Of a stretch of 37,542 nt of DNA, positions 7,133 to 16,081 are shown one piece after another (within the stretch, counting starts at the first letter, position 1; the number at the start of each line of letters is the position of its first letter). Position numbers and translations under genes: made by a program. The notes under the pieces were generated by a model. The model was not told the origin of the DNA and searched no databases. It saw only the letters and a program-made list of their open reading frames with translations. Source of the stretch: an uncultured Clostridia bacterium (lineage in GTDB: Bacteria; Bacillota; Clostridia; Oscillospirales; Acutalibacteraceae); assembly GCA_937884975.1 (NCBI GenBank), contig CAKZZS010000043.1:1-37542 (forward strand). The letters are read 5' to 3'.

Positions 7133-7161
7133 CAGTTTTGCCGACAAATAAAGTTTTATTT
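7133..7161 (-). promoter_or_regulatory. Candidate forespore (sigma-F/sigma-G type) promoter of spoIVB
   Basis: GGCAAAACTG (7133-7142, minus strand) fits the sigma-F -10 pattern GGNNANANTR at every fixed position. AAATA lies 14 bases upstream (7157-7161), a weak -35. Read as sigma-G it is TAAATA, 17 bases, AAAACTG. spoIVB is forespore-expressed in Bacillus, which supports the idea, but the match is partial. Confidence 0.4.
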
Positions 7162-7165
7162 AAGG

Positions 7166-7204
7166 AAAAAAATAAACCCTGCGTTAATAACTGATAACGC
7201 AGGG
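7166..7204 (-). terminator. Terminator after pfkA
   Basis: A perfect 10-bp stem (7195-7204 with 7177-7186) and eight-base loop are followed on the minus strand by TTTATTTTTTT. It separates pfkA from spoIVB. Confidence 0.9.
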
Positions 7205-7219
7205 AAAATTTTAAAAATT

Positions 7220-8182
7220 TTAAATTGAAATTTCGTGAGCCATTTTATAGACGTCCATATTTATATGTTTTGTCATATTAAGCGCTTCGTATATGTCGTA
7301 GTCTACAATTTCGCCTTTACTTGAAGCGACAACTCTGTTGCCGATTCCGTCAAGCAAAAGCTTAACTGCATAGTTACCCATTTTACTTGCGTTTACGCGG
7401 TCACGAACCGTCGGAGAACCGCCGCGCTGAACGTGGCCGAGAACTGTCGCTCTTGTTTCAACGCCCGTCTGCGCTTCAATTTGCTCCGCCATTTCTGCAA
7501 CGCCGCCGATGCCCTCAGCAACGACAATAATAAAATGCTTTTTATCAGTCTGCTGGGTTTTTCTCATACGGTCAATAACATCACGCTGGAAATCAAATTC
7601 AACCTCGGGAATGAGAATTGATGTTGCGCCTACTGCTATTCCTGCGTGAAGCGCAAGATAACCTGCGCGTCTGCCCATAACCTCAATAACGGAACAGCGG
7701 TCATGAGACTCCGTAGTATCGCGCACTCTGTCAACCATTTCCATAATTGTATTCATTGCCGTATCGTAACCTATTGTATAGTCACAGCAGGCAATATCAT
7801 TATCAATAGTTCCGGGAATTCCGACGCAGTTTACGCCGCGAAGAGACAAATCCCTTGCGCCTCTGAAAGAGCCGTCGCCGCCGATAACGACAATGCCTTC
7901 CATACCGACCTGCTTACAGACGTCCATCGCCTTCTGCAAGCCTTCCTCGGTTTTGAATTCGGGGCTTCTTGCGGTATAAAGCATTGTGCCGCCGCGGTGA
8001 ATAATATCGGAAACGCTTCTTAAATTCATTTCAAACATATCGCCCGACATAAGTCCGTTATAACCGCGTCTTATGCCCATAACGCGCATACCGTTCTGCA
8101 CGCCCGTACGCACTACCGCGCGAATTGCGGCGTTCATACCCGGAGCGTCTCCTCCGCTTGTGAGTACACCGATTGTTCTCAT
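7220..8182 (-). CDS. pfkA: ATP-dependent 6-phosphofructokinase
   Basis: Phosphorylates fructose-6-phosphate with ATP, the committed step of glycolysis. The 320-residue length and motifs are typical of bacterial PfkA. GVLTSGGDAPGMNAAIRAVVR is the ATP site, GGDGSF contributes nucleotide contacts, and GIPGTIDNDI contains the catalytic Asp. MGRRAGYLA and HVQRGGSPT follow, both substrate or effector contacts. GGDGS with Gly before Asp indicates ATP rather than pyrophosphate as donor. The ATG at 8182 is chosen over a GTG nine bases upstream, because GAGGTGG lies five bases before it and the protein then begins MRTIGVLTSGG like its relatives. It has its own promoter at 8237-8265 and a terminator, so it is a single-gene unit after dnaE. 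Confidence 0.97.
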   Translation of the reverse strand: MRTIGVLTSGGDAPGMNAAIRAVVRTGVQNGMRVMGIRRGYNGLMSGDMFEMNLRSVSDIIHRGGTMLYTARSPEFKTEEGLQKAMDVCKQVGMEGIVVIGGDGSFRGARDLSLRGVNCVGIPGTIDNDIACCDYTIGYDTAMNTIMEMVDRVRDTTESHDRCSVIEVMGRRAGYLALHAGIAVGATSILIPEVEFDFQRDVIDRMRKTQQTDKKHFIIVVAEGIGGVAEMAEQIEAQTGVETRATVLGHVQRGGSPTVRDRVNASKMGNYAVKLLLDGIGNRVVASSKGEIVDYDIYEALNMTKHINMDVYKMAHEISI

Positions 8183-8236
8183 TTCAACCACCTCAATATA
8201 TAGTAAAAACTTTTTTCTTAAATTACTGGAATTAAA

Positions 8237-8265
8237 ATAATATCAAAAATAAAACTAAAAGTCAA
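8237..8265 (-). promoter_or_regulatory. Sigma-A type promoter of pfkA
   Basis: On the minus strand TTGACT (8260-8265), 17-base spacer, TATTAT (8237-8242). It begins right after the dnaE stop codon. The predicted leader is about 50 bases long. Confidence 0.75.
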
Positions 8266-8268
8266 TAA

Positions 8269-11200
8269 TTATATATTTACAACCACATTTTCGTCCCCGG
8301 CTGTATTTTTTAACAGCATTATTATCTGTTTGTCAGGGTTGATTTTTGCAACATTGAATTCATATCTTTTTTCATCCGCATAGAAAAAGCTTACGGGCAA
8401 TTCGCCGCTTTCGCATTTTGAGAGATAAGTCCTGCAGTAATCGGTCTTTTTATCCAAAGTGGAGTTGAAGCGAATAAAAATGCCCCTTCTTGCCTTTTTA
8501 TTCTTACTGTCGCCCTCGGGAATATTTTCAATAGTATCAAGTACAATTTTCGGCGCTTCGTCCTCGCGCAAAGACAGCCTTCCGCCGAAAACAAAAATAC
8601 TTCCCGAATTGAATTTATCAATATTTTCCGAAAAAATCTTCGGGAATACAAGAAGCTCCATTGAGCCGCTGACATCCTCGACGGTGACAAACGCCATTGT
8701 TGTATCGCTCTTTGTTATTTTACGCTTGACCTTTGTAATAATTGCAAGAGTTTTAACGCGCTGACCGTCAAAAAGCTCGGTTTCCTCATCAAGCATATCG
8801 CCGATTTTAACAAAGCCGTTTTTTTCAACTATCGGCTGGTATTTGGCAGTCGGATGACCCGAAATATAAAGTCCCGTTGTTTCCTTTTCGAGTGAAAGAA
8901 GCTCGTTTTCGGGAAATTCGTCAGCAGTTTTAACTTTTATTTCATTACTCTTTTCTTCGCCGAGCATTTCAAAAAGCCCTATCTGCCCGTCAATTGTTCT
9001 TCTCTTTTCGTTTTCGAGCGAGGTAACGACCTCGGGAAGAGATAGAAGCATTTCACGCCTGTTGTTACCGAGGTTATCGAGAGCGCCGCTTTTAATAAGG
9101 CTTTCCACAGCGCGTTTATTGAACTGCGCGCCGTAAACTCTTTTACAAAACGAGACGAATGAAGTAAACGGTCCGTTCTGCTTTCTTTCTTCAATAATAG
9201 TATTTATAAATCCCGTTCCGAGATTTTTTATTGCCAAAAGACCGAAGCGTATTGATTTTCCATCGGAAACAAAATTGTGAACGCTTTCATTGACGTGAGG
9301 AGGTAAAACGCGAATATTGCGCTTCATACAGTCGTCAATGTACTTGACAACCTTACTTTCGTCGTCAAGTACGCTTGTAAGTAAAGCAGCCATAAATTCA
9401 CACGGATAATTTGCCTTGAGGTATGCGGTTCTGTAGGAGACAACCGCGTAGGCAGCCGAGTGGGATTTATTGAACGCGTATGATGCAAATGAGGTCATAT
9501 CGTCAAACATACTGTTTGAGGTTTTTTCGTCAATGCCGTTTTTTTTGCAACCCTCAATAAAGGTCGACCTCTCCTGTTCCATGACGTCGTGCTTTTTCTT
9601 ACTCATTGCGCGGCGGACAACATCCGCTCTGCCGAAGGAATAGCCTGCAAGAGAACGGAAGATTTCCATAACCTGCTCCTGATAAATAAGACAGCCGTAG
9701 GTAACGTCAAGAATAGGCTTCTGCATTGGAGTTTTATACTTAATATGGCTTTGGTTATGCCTGTTTTCAATATAGGTGTCAATTGAGTCCATCGGACCCG
9801 GACGGTAAAGTGAAATAACCGCTATTATATCCTCAATTGATTCGGGCTTCAGGCGTGTGAGGACGCTTTTAAGTCCTGCCGATTCGCACTGGAATACGCC
9901 GTCGGTGTCCCCTCTTGAATAAAGCGCAAAGGTCTTTTTATCGTTTTCGGGGATTTTTTCGATATCAAAATCGGGATTCTTAACCCTTATCATTTTTTCC
10001 GCGTCGCTTATTACCGTGAGAGTACGAAGTCCGAGGAAATCCATTTTAAGAAGTCCAAGACGCTCAATTGCCGTCATTGTATACTGGGTTACAACAGACT
10101 CATCATTAAGAGCCAGCGGCACATAATCACTGACGGGCAAATCGGTTATAACTACACCTGCGGCGTGAGTTGAAGCGTGACGCGGCATACCCTCAACAGA
10201 TTTTGCGGTGTCAATAAGCTCCCTTACCTGCTCGTCCGACTCATAGAGTTCTCTTAACTCATCGCTCTTTTTAAGCGCTTTTTCAATTGTAATATTCAGT
10301 TCTCGCGGTATAAGCTTTGAAACCTTATCGACCGAGGCATAGTTCATTCCCATTGCCCTGCCGACGTCGCGAATCGCACCGCGAGCCGCCATTGTACCGA
10401 AGGTAACTATCTGGGCAACGTGGTCTGCACCGTATTTATTTATGACGTAATCTATAACCTCCTGCCGTCTTTCATAGCAAAAGTCAACGTCGATATCGGG
10501 CATTGAAACCCTTTCGGGATTTAAAAACCTTTCAAAAAGAAGGTTATATTTTAACGGGTCAATTCCCGTTATGTCGGAACAGAACGCGCAAAGGCTGCCT
10601 GCGCCCGAGCCTCTGCCCGGACCTACTGGAATATTTTTTGCTTTTGCGTAGCGGATAAAGTCGGAAACGATAAGAAAATAATCGACATAACCCATTTTTT
10701 TAATAACCGACAGCTCGTATTCAAGTCTGTCAAAATATTTTTTCTCGGGATTTTCGCCGATTTTCCTTTTCAACCCGTCAAGGCACATTTTACGGAAGAA
10801 CTCATAGTGATCCTCATTATTCGGGGTGTCAAAACGGGGAAGCTTGGTTTTGCCGAATTCAAACGTGACGTTGCACATATCGGCAATTTTCTGTGTATTT
10901 TCAATTGCTTCGGGAATTAAAGGGAATGCCTCCCTCATTTCCTCTTCGCTTTTAAGATAAAATTCCTCGGTTTCAAAGCCTATGTCAATTTTTTCGCCGA
11001 GGATATGCCCCGTTGAAATACAAAGAAGAATATTCTGGGTTTTAGAGTCCTCTTTTTTTACATAGTGAACGTCATTTGTCGCAACAAGCGGTATTCCCGT
11101 CTCCTGTGAAAGCTTTATAAGATATGGCTCTATATGTTTTTGTTCAGGCAAAAGATGGTTTTGTAATTCAAGATAGAAATTGCCATCACCGAAAACGTTT

Positions 11201-11685
11201 TTGTACCAGAGGGCAGTTTCCTTCGCCTTTTCGTACTCATTATGCAAAAGAAATTGAGGAATTTCGCCTGCAAGACAGGCGGAAAGAGCAATTATCCCCT
11301 CGTGATACTTTTCAAGAAGCTGCTTGTCAACTCTCGGCTTTGTATAAAAACCCTCCGTAAACGCATAAGACACAAGCTTTGCAAGGTTTTTATATCCCTC
11401 ATTGTTTTTGCACAGCAATACAAGGTGATTTCTTTCACCGTCAAGCGCGTGATTTTTGTCAAATCTTGTTCTTTTGGCAACGTATACCTCGCAGCCGATT
11501 ATGGGCTTTATTCCCCTCTCGACCGCCGCATTGTAAAACTCAACTGCGCCGTACATAACCCCGTGGTCGGTAATCGCCAGCGAGGTCTGCCCGAGTTTTT
11601 TTGCATAATCGAGAAGCTGCCCGATACGGCAGGCGCCGTCGAGCAGGCTGTACTCTGTATGAACGTGCAGATGAGTAAATGACAT
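8269..11685 (-). CDS. dnaE: DNA polymerase III alpha subunit, DnaE type
   Basis: Replicative or lagging-strand DNA polymerase of the C family. The 1138-residue protein has an N-terminal PHP domain (THLHVHTEYSLLDGA, residues 4-18; ITDHGVMYG near 38). The palm has GPGRGSGAGSLC (355-366) and PDIDVDF, whose D399 and D401 should be the metal-binding catalytic pair. Fingers and a tandem helix-hairpin-helix region follow, then an OB fold around 990-1060 (MAFVTVEDVSGSMELLVF). The PHP-first, HhH-then-OB order distinguishes it from PolC. Its ATG shares one base with the lysA stop (TAATG), implying coupling. In Firmicutes DnaE usually works beside PolC, which is not in this window. Full length, no frameshift seen. 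Confidence 0.97.
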   Translation of the reverse strand: MSFTHLHVHTEYSLLDGACRIGQLLDYAKKLGQTSLAITDHGVMYGAVEFYNAAVERGIKPIIGCEVYVAKRTRFDKNHALDGERNHLVLLCKNNEGYKNLAKLVSYAFTEGFYTKPRVDKQLLEKYHEGIIALSACLAGEIPQFLLHNEYEKAKETALWYKNVFGDGNFYLELQNHLLPEQKHIEPYLIKLSQETGIPLVATNDVHYVKKEDSKTQNILLCISTGHILGEKIDIGFETEEFYLKSEEEMREAFPLIPEAIENTQKIADMCNVTFEFGKTKLPRFDTPNNEDHYEFFRKMCLDGLKRKIGENPEKKYFDRLEYELSVIKKMGYVDYFLIVSDFIRYAKAKNIPVGPGRGSGAGSLCAFCSDITGIDPLKYNLLFERFLNPERVSMPDIDVDFCYERRQEVIDYVINKYGADHVAQIVTFGTMAARGAIRDVGRAMGMNYASVDKVSKLIPRELNITIEKALKKSDELRELYESDEQVRELIDTAKSVEGMPRHASTHAAGVVITDLPVSDYVPLALNDESVVTQYTMTAIERLGLLKMDFLGLRTLTVISDAEKMIRVKNPDFDIEKIPENDKKTFALYSRGDTDGVFQCESAGLKSVLTRLKPESIEDIIAVISLYRPGPMDSIDTYIENRHNQSHIKYKTPMQKPILDVTYGCLIYQEQVMEIFRSLAGYSFGRADVVRRAMSKKKHDVMEQERSTFIEGCKKNGIDEKTSNSMFDDMTSFASYAFNKSHSAAYAVVSYRTAYLKANYPCEFMAALLTSVLDDESKVVKYIDDCMKRNIRVLPPHVNESVHNFVSDGKSIRFGLLAIKNLGTGFINTIIEERKQNGPFTSFVSFCKRVYGAQFNKRAVESLIKSGALDNLGNNRREMLLSLPEVVTSLENEKRRTIDGQIGLFEMLGEEKSNEIKVKTADEFPENELLSLEKETTGLYISGHPTAKYQPIVEKNGFVKIGDMLDEETELFDGQRVKTLAIITKVKRKITKSDTTMAFVTVEDVSGSMELLVFPKIFSENIDKFNSGSIFVFGGRLSLREDEAPKIVLDTIENIPEGDSKNKKARRGIFIRFNSTLDKKTDYCRTYLSKCESGELPVSFFYADEKRYEFNVAKINPDKQIIMLLKNTAGDENVVVNI

Positions 11686-12983
11686 TAAATATCGTTCCTT
11701 ATCAAATCAAGATAGGTTTCGCGCTTGATTATTTCACGGGCAACCCCGTCTTTTACCATTACTGCGGCAGGACGCGGAAGCCTGTTGTAATTTGAAGACA
11801 TAGAATAGTTATATGCGCCGGTTGAAAGAACGGCAATAATATCGCCGACCTCAATTCTCTGAATAGGTGAATTTTCGGCTATAAGGTCGCCGCTTTCACA
11901 GCATTTTCCGGCAAGGGTGATTATGCAGTCCTTTTCCCAACCTGCCTTGTTTGCGCACATAATTTCGTGCTGCGCCTGATAGAGAATGTATCTCGGATTA
12001 TCAGCCATACCGCCGTCAATTGAAACGTAGGTGCGTATTCCGGGAATTTTCTTTACAACGCCTGCTGTATAAAGGGTGATACCCTCCGCGCCGACTATTG
12101 AGCGTCCGGGCTCAAAAAGAACGAAGGGAAGCTTTATTCCGTATTCCTCGCAGGAGCGCTTGAGAACAACGGATACACAACGGACGTATTCATAGAATTT
12201 TTCGGGATTATCGGTTGTAAGATACTTAATACCGAAGCCGCCGCCGAGGTTTAATTCCTGCATTTCAACTCCTGTTTCATCCCTTATCTGACGGATGAAT
12301 TTTGCCATTACGGAGCCTGCAAGCTTAAACGGGTCAATTTCAAATACCTGGGAGCCGATATGGCAGTGAAGTCCTCGCAGTTCGAGGTGCTTTGTGTTAA
12401 GGGTGTGCTTTACGGCGTCCATAGCCTCGCCTGTTTCAAGAGCAAAGCCGAATTTTGAATCTATCTGACCGGTCCTGATAAACTCATGAGTATGAACCTC
12501 GATACCGGGCTTTATACGAAGCAGAACGGGAACCTTGATGTTCTTTTCCGCCGCAATGTCCTCAAGCATTTCAAGCTCGGTGAAATTGTCAACAATTATT
12601 CTGCCGACGTTATTCTGAACCGCCATCAACAGCTCATCCTTGGTTTTATTGTTACCGTGGAAAATAACCTTTCCCATAGGGAAGCCGGCTTTTATAGCCG
12701 TAAAGAGCTCGCCGCCCGATACTACGTCGAGGCCCATTCTCTCCTCGTCGCAGATACGGCACATTTCTTTACAGCAGAAAGCCTTACTTGCATAGCAGAC
12801 AAGTCCCTTTCCGTCATAGTTTTCGTCAATTGAAGAAACAAATGCACGGCAGTTATCTCTTATCTGATTTTCGTCAAAAACATAGCAGGGCGTGCCGAAT
12901 TCTTCGGCAATATCAATAGTGTCAAGTCCGCCGATGGTAAGATGCCCCTTTTCGTTGATATTCAGTGCGTCTGAAACAAACAT
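11685..12983 (-). CDS. lysA: Diaminopimelate decarboxylase
   Basis: PLP enzyme that decarboxylates meso-diaminopimelate to lysine, the last step of lysine synthesis. The 432-residue fold-type III protein has the PLP lysine K67 in CYASKAF, HCHIGSQ in the barrel, the phosphate-binding loop LNLGGGFG, EPGRS, and CESGD with the second-subunit catalytic Cys. Together these separate it from ornithine and arginine decarboxylases. It lies five bases after ysxC and overlaps dnaE by one base. The combination with lon, ysxC and dnaE shows an operon held together by position more than pathway. No T-box or lysine riboswitch is visible in front of it. Confidence 0.96.
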   Translation of the reverse strand: MFVSDALNINEKGHLTIGGLDTIDIAEEFGTPCYVFDENQIRDNCRAFVSSIDENYDGKGLVCYASKAFCCKEMCRICDEERMGLDVVSGGELFTAIKAGFPMGKVIFHGNNKTKDELLMAVQNNVGRIIVDNFTELEMLEDIAAEKNIKVPVLLRIKPGIEVHTHEFIRTGQIDSKFGFALETGEAMDAVKHTLNTKHLELRGLHCHIGSQVFEIDPFKLAGSVMAKFIRQIRDETGVEMQELNLGGGFGIKYLTTDNPEKFYEYVRCVSVVLKRSCEEYGIKLPFVLFEPGRSIVGAEGITLYTAGVVKKIPGIRTYVSIDGGMADNPRYILYQAQHEIMCANKAGWEKDCIITLAGKCCESGDLIAENSPIQRIEVGDIIAVLSTGAYNYSMSSNYNRLPRPAAVMVKDGVAREIIKRETYLDLIRNDI

Positions 12984-12988
12984 AATCC

Positions 12989-13576
12989 TTATCCCTCCAC
13001 GTATTTATTTATAGTTTCTTTGATTTTATCAAGTCCGTCGCCGTTCATAGCGGAAAACGGAATAATATTTTCCTTTTTGACTCCCTCAAGCTCATTTTCA
13101 ACCGATTCCATTCTTGTATTGAACTCGGTTTTATTTAGCTTGTCCTTTTTAGTAAGCACAACTGCAAACGGATAACCCTTTTCCTTAAGGAAATTCACCA
13201 TAAGCATATCGTCCTCGGTAGGCGGTCTTCTTATATCGATAAGAAGCACCACAAGACGGATATCCCTTCCGGTATTGAAATAGCTTTCAAGAAGAAACGC
13301 CCAGCGTCTTTTATCGCCCTTTGAAACCTTTGCGTAGCCGTATCCCGGCAAATCCACGAAACGAACCTTGTCAACCTTATAAAAATTTATGGTTGCGGTT
13401 TTTCCGGGAACGGAGCTGACTCTTGCAAGATTTTTTCTGTTAAAAAGCTTATTCAAAAGCGACGATTTGCCGACATTTGACCTTCCTGCAAAGGCGATTT
13501 CAACCGTCGAATCCGTCGGAAGCTGTGAGGTTGTACCGAAAGCGGTTTCAAATTCCGCTTTGTTAAAATTCATCAT
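12989..13576 (-). CDS. ysxC: Ribosome biogenesis GTPase YsxC/EngB
   Basis: Essential GTPase that helps assemble the large ribosomal subunit. The 195-residue protein has the G1 loop GRSNVGKSS near residues 31-39, the G2 threonine region around VPGKTATINFY, G3 DLPGYGY, G4 TKKDK and G5 SAMNGDG. The length is normal. The start ATG (the first of two adjacent ATG codons) follows GAGGAAGA, which overlaps the lon stop codon six bases upstream. Adjacency to lon is conserved in Bacillus and other Firmicutes, which supports the identification. Confidence 0.96.
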   Translation of the reverse strand: MMNFNKAEFETAFGTTSQLPTDSTVEIAFAGRSNVGKSSLLNKLFNRKNLARVSSVPGKTATINFYKVDKVRFVDLPGYGYAKVSKGDKRRWAFLLESYFNTGRDIRLVVLLIDIRRPPTEDDMLMVNFLKEKGYPFAVVLTKKDKLNKTEFNTRMESVENELEGVKKENIIPFSAMNGDGLDKIKETINKYVEG

Positions 13577-13582
13577 TCTTCC

Positions 13583-16000
13583 TCAATTCCAGACTGAATC
13601 GGCATTTTTGTTTTCAACAATTATGCTTTCAATCTTCTTTTTGTCTTTCTTTTCGGTTTTGCGTATCAATGTGTATTCAATTGCCTTTTCAACACGGCTT
13701 ATCGGAATAAACTCAATATTTTCAAGTACCTTTTTGTCAACTTCCTCAAGGTCCTTTTTGTTGCCCTCGGGAATAAGCACCTGCTTCATACCGTTTGAAA
13801 ACGCAGCCATACTTTTTTCACGAAGTCCGCCGATAGGAAGCACTCTTCCCGTAAGCGTAACCTCACCCGTCATGGCGACATCAGCCTTTGCAGGCGAGCC
13901 GGTCAGCGCGGAAACCAGAGCTGTTGTAATTGTAACTCCTGCAGACGGACCGTCCTTCGGGACCGCGCCCTCGGGAACATGAATATGAATATCCCTGTCC
14001 TTATAAAAGGTCGGGGAAACGCCGAGGTACTGAGAATAAGAGCGTATGAAGCTTACAGCCGCCTTTGCGCTCTCCTTCATAACGTCGCCCAGAGAGCCGG
14101 TAAGCTCAAGCTTTCCTGTTCCGTCCATAACGGCAACCTCGATTTTAAGCATTTCACCGCCGACTGACGTCCACGCAAGTCCGTTGACAACGCCGACCTC
14201 ATTCTGTTTTTCATCGGCGTCGTTTTTATATTTCACTGCGCCTACATACTCATTCAGGTCGCTTGCCTTAACAGTGATTTTGCCCTCATAGCCGTTTGCA
14301 AATTTAATACAGGTTTTTCTCAAAACCTTGCCGATTATTCTTTCAAGCTTTCTGACGCCTGCCTCACGGGTATAGCCGTCAATGAGAAGATACAGTGCGT
14401 CGTCCTTGATACTGACCATTTTTGAGGTAAGGCCGTTTGCGGCAAGCTGTTTTTTAACAAGATGCTTCTTTGCGATATTGAACTTTTCTTCACGCGTATA
14501 GCTGCGAAGCTCAATGACCTCCATACGGTCAAGAAGCGGCTCGGGAACAGTGCTCAAATCGTTAGCGGTTGTGATAAACAAAGCCTTGCTCAAATCAAAC
14601 GGAATTTCGATATAATGGTCGGTAAACGAATTATTCTGTTCACCGTCAAGCGCCTCAAGAAGCGCCGCTGACGGGTCGCCCTTATAGTCCATACCGAGCT
14701 TATCAATTTCGTCAAGCAGGATAAGCGGATTTGCCGTTCCTGCCTTATCGACAGCGTCAATAATTCTTCCGGGCATTGCGCCGATATAGGTCTTTCTGTG
14801 ACCCCTGATTTCAGCTTCATCGTGTACGCCGCCGAGAGCTATGCGCACATATTTGCGGTTCATCGCCTTTGCAAGCGAACGCACAATTGAGGTTTTACCC
14901 GTGCCGGGAGGTCCGACAAGGCAGATAACCTGACCCTTGATGCCGCCGGACATTTTCAAAACGGCAAGCATTTCAATAATCCTGTCCTTGATTTCGTCAA
15001 GTCCGTAGTGGTCCCTGTCAAGCACCTTTCGCGCATTTTCAAGATTCAGATTATCCTTTGAATACTTTTTCCACGGAAGATCAAGTACACGGTCAAGATA
15101 GTTTCTTATTACATTTGCGTCGGGCGAAGAGGACTGCATCTGGGAAAAGCGCTTGCATTCCTTTAAAAGATGCTTTTCGTCATTTTCTTCAAAGCCTATT
15201 GCAAGTATTTTCTTTTTGTACTCTTCCGCTTCATTTACAACGTCTTCGCCGTCATTGAGTTCGGCTGAAACCGCCTTGAGCTGTTCACGAAGATAGTATT
15301 CACGCTGATTTTCGTCAATTTGCTCATTTACCTTTTGTCTTATTCCCTCTTCAATTGAAAGCACCGCGTTTTCCTTTGAAAGAATTGTGCAAAGCTTTTC
15401 AATGCGCTTAAGGGGATTAACGGTTTCGAGTATCTCCTGTTTTTTTCTGAACTCAAACGGAATGTTATATGTAATTCTGTCTGCGGTTTCGCCAGCTTTT
15501 TCGCATTTTTCAACACCGATTATTACCTCGGGCGGAACCTGCTCATTAAGGTCAAGATAGTCCGCAAAAAGCTCCTTTGCATTCCTTACAAACGCGGTCT
15601 GTAGGTCTGCATCCTTTTGGGGAACCTGTTTTTCCGCAATTTCTTCAACAAACGCGGAATAAAAAAGCTTGTCCGTAATAATGCTGTTGATGCGCACGCG
15701 CTTTTTACCCTCAACGTAAACTCTCATTACCTCGCTGTGGGGAAGCTTGACAGCCTGAATAACAGTGCAAAGCACGCCGACGGAATAAATGTCGTCACCC
15801 GTCGGTTTATCGTTTGCAGGGTCCTTTTGCGCAACAAGGACAATGCTCTGATTTTTAACAAGCGCGGTTTTTACCGCGGCAACCGTCTTTTTCCTGCCCA
15901 CGTCAAAATGAAGCGACTCGTTGGGGAACATAACCATTCCCCTTAACGGCACGGCAGGAACAAGTAAAATATCGGTTCTTTTCTCAATAATATCGCTCAA
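13583..16000 (-). CDS. lon: ATP-dependent Lon protease (LonA type)
   Basis: Soluble AAA+ serine protease that degrades misfolded and regulatory proteins. The 805-residue protein has the N-terminal substrate-binding domain (about 10-200) and the AAA+ module with Walker A GPPGTGKT (363-370) and Walker B LILLDEID (426-433). The peptidase domain carries the catalytic Ser686 in PKDGPSAG and Lys729 in REKSMAA. The start codon appears to be TTG at 16000: AGGAG lies eight bases upstream, while the next in-frame ATG would cut into the N-terminal domain. A consensus promoter sits at 16031-16059. ysxC, lysA and dnaE follow with little or no spacing. No CIRCE or CtsR-type repeat was noticed in the leader. 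Confidence 0.96.
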   Translation of the reverse strand: MSDIIEKRTDILLVPAVPLRGMVMFPNESLHFDVGRKKTVAAVKTALVKNQSIVLVAQKDPANDKPTGDDIYSVGVLCTVIQAVKLPHSEVMRVYVEGKKRVRINSIITDKLFYSAFVEEIAEKQVPQKDADLQTAFVRNAKELFADYLDLNEQVPPEVIIGVEKCEKAGETADRITYNIPFEFRKKQEILETVNPLKRIEKLCTILSKENAVLSIEEGIRQKVNEQIDENQREYYLREQLKAVSAELNDGEDVVNEAEEYKKKILAIGFEENDEKHLLKECKRFSQMQSSSPDANVIRNYLDRVLDLPWKKYSKDNLNLENARKVLDRDHYGLDEIKDRIIEMLAVLKMSGGIKGQVICLVGPPGTGKTSIVRSLAKAMNRKYVRIALGGVHDEAEIRGHRKTYIGAMPGRIIDAVDKAGTANPLILLDEIDKLGMDYKGDPSAALLEALDGEQNNSFTDHYIEIPFDLSKALFITTANDLSTVPEPLLDRMEVIELRSYTREEKFNIAKKHLVKKQLAANGLTSKMVSIKDDALYLLIDGYTREAGVRKLERIIGKVLRKTCIKFANGYEGKITVKASDLNEYVGAVKYKNDADEKQNEVGVVNGLAWTSVGGEMLKIEVAVMDGTGKLELTGSLGDVMKESAKAAVSFIRSYSQYLGVSPTFYKDRDIHIHVPEGAVPKDGPSAGVTITTALVSALTGSPAKADVAMTGEVTLTGRVLPIGGLREKSMAAFSNGMKQVLIPEGNKKDLEEVDKKVLENIEFIPISRVEKAIEYTLIRKTEKKDKKKIESIIVENKNADSVWN

Positions 16001-16030
16001 TTTTTTGTCTCCTAAAAAAATAATTGATTT

Positions 16031-16059
16031 ATTATACTATAAATACGTTTCAATATCAA
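16031..16059 (-). promoter_or_regulatory. Sigma-A promoter of the lon-ysxC-lysA-dnaE operon
   Basis: On the minus strand TTGATA (16054-16059), 17-base spacer, TATAAT (16031-16036), matching consensus at 11 of 12 positions. It probably drives all four genes down to dnaE. Confidence 0.82.
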
Positions 16060-16081
16060 GAAAAAATTCGGACAGCGCATT

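Noticed and set aside
11685..12983. Lysine riboswitch or T-box controlling lysA
   Set aside because: lysA begins five bases after ysxC, leaving no room for a leader structure, and none is visible at the operon front before lon.
13389..13982. A 197-aa plus-strand frame across the lon/ysxC junction
   Set aside because: It runs antisense through two well-conserved genes, has no recognisable domain and lacks a Shine-Dalgarno site.
16001..16081. Heat-shock operator (CIRCE or CtsR type) before lon
   Set aside because: No TTAGCACTC inverted repeat or tandem heptamer was found. The region holds only the sigma-A promoter and ribosome site.
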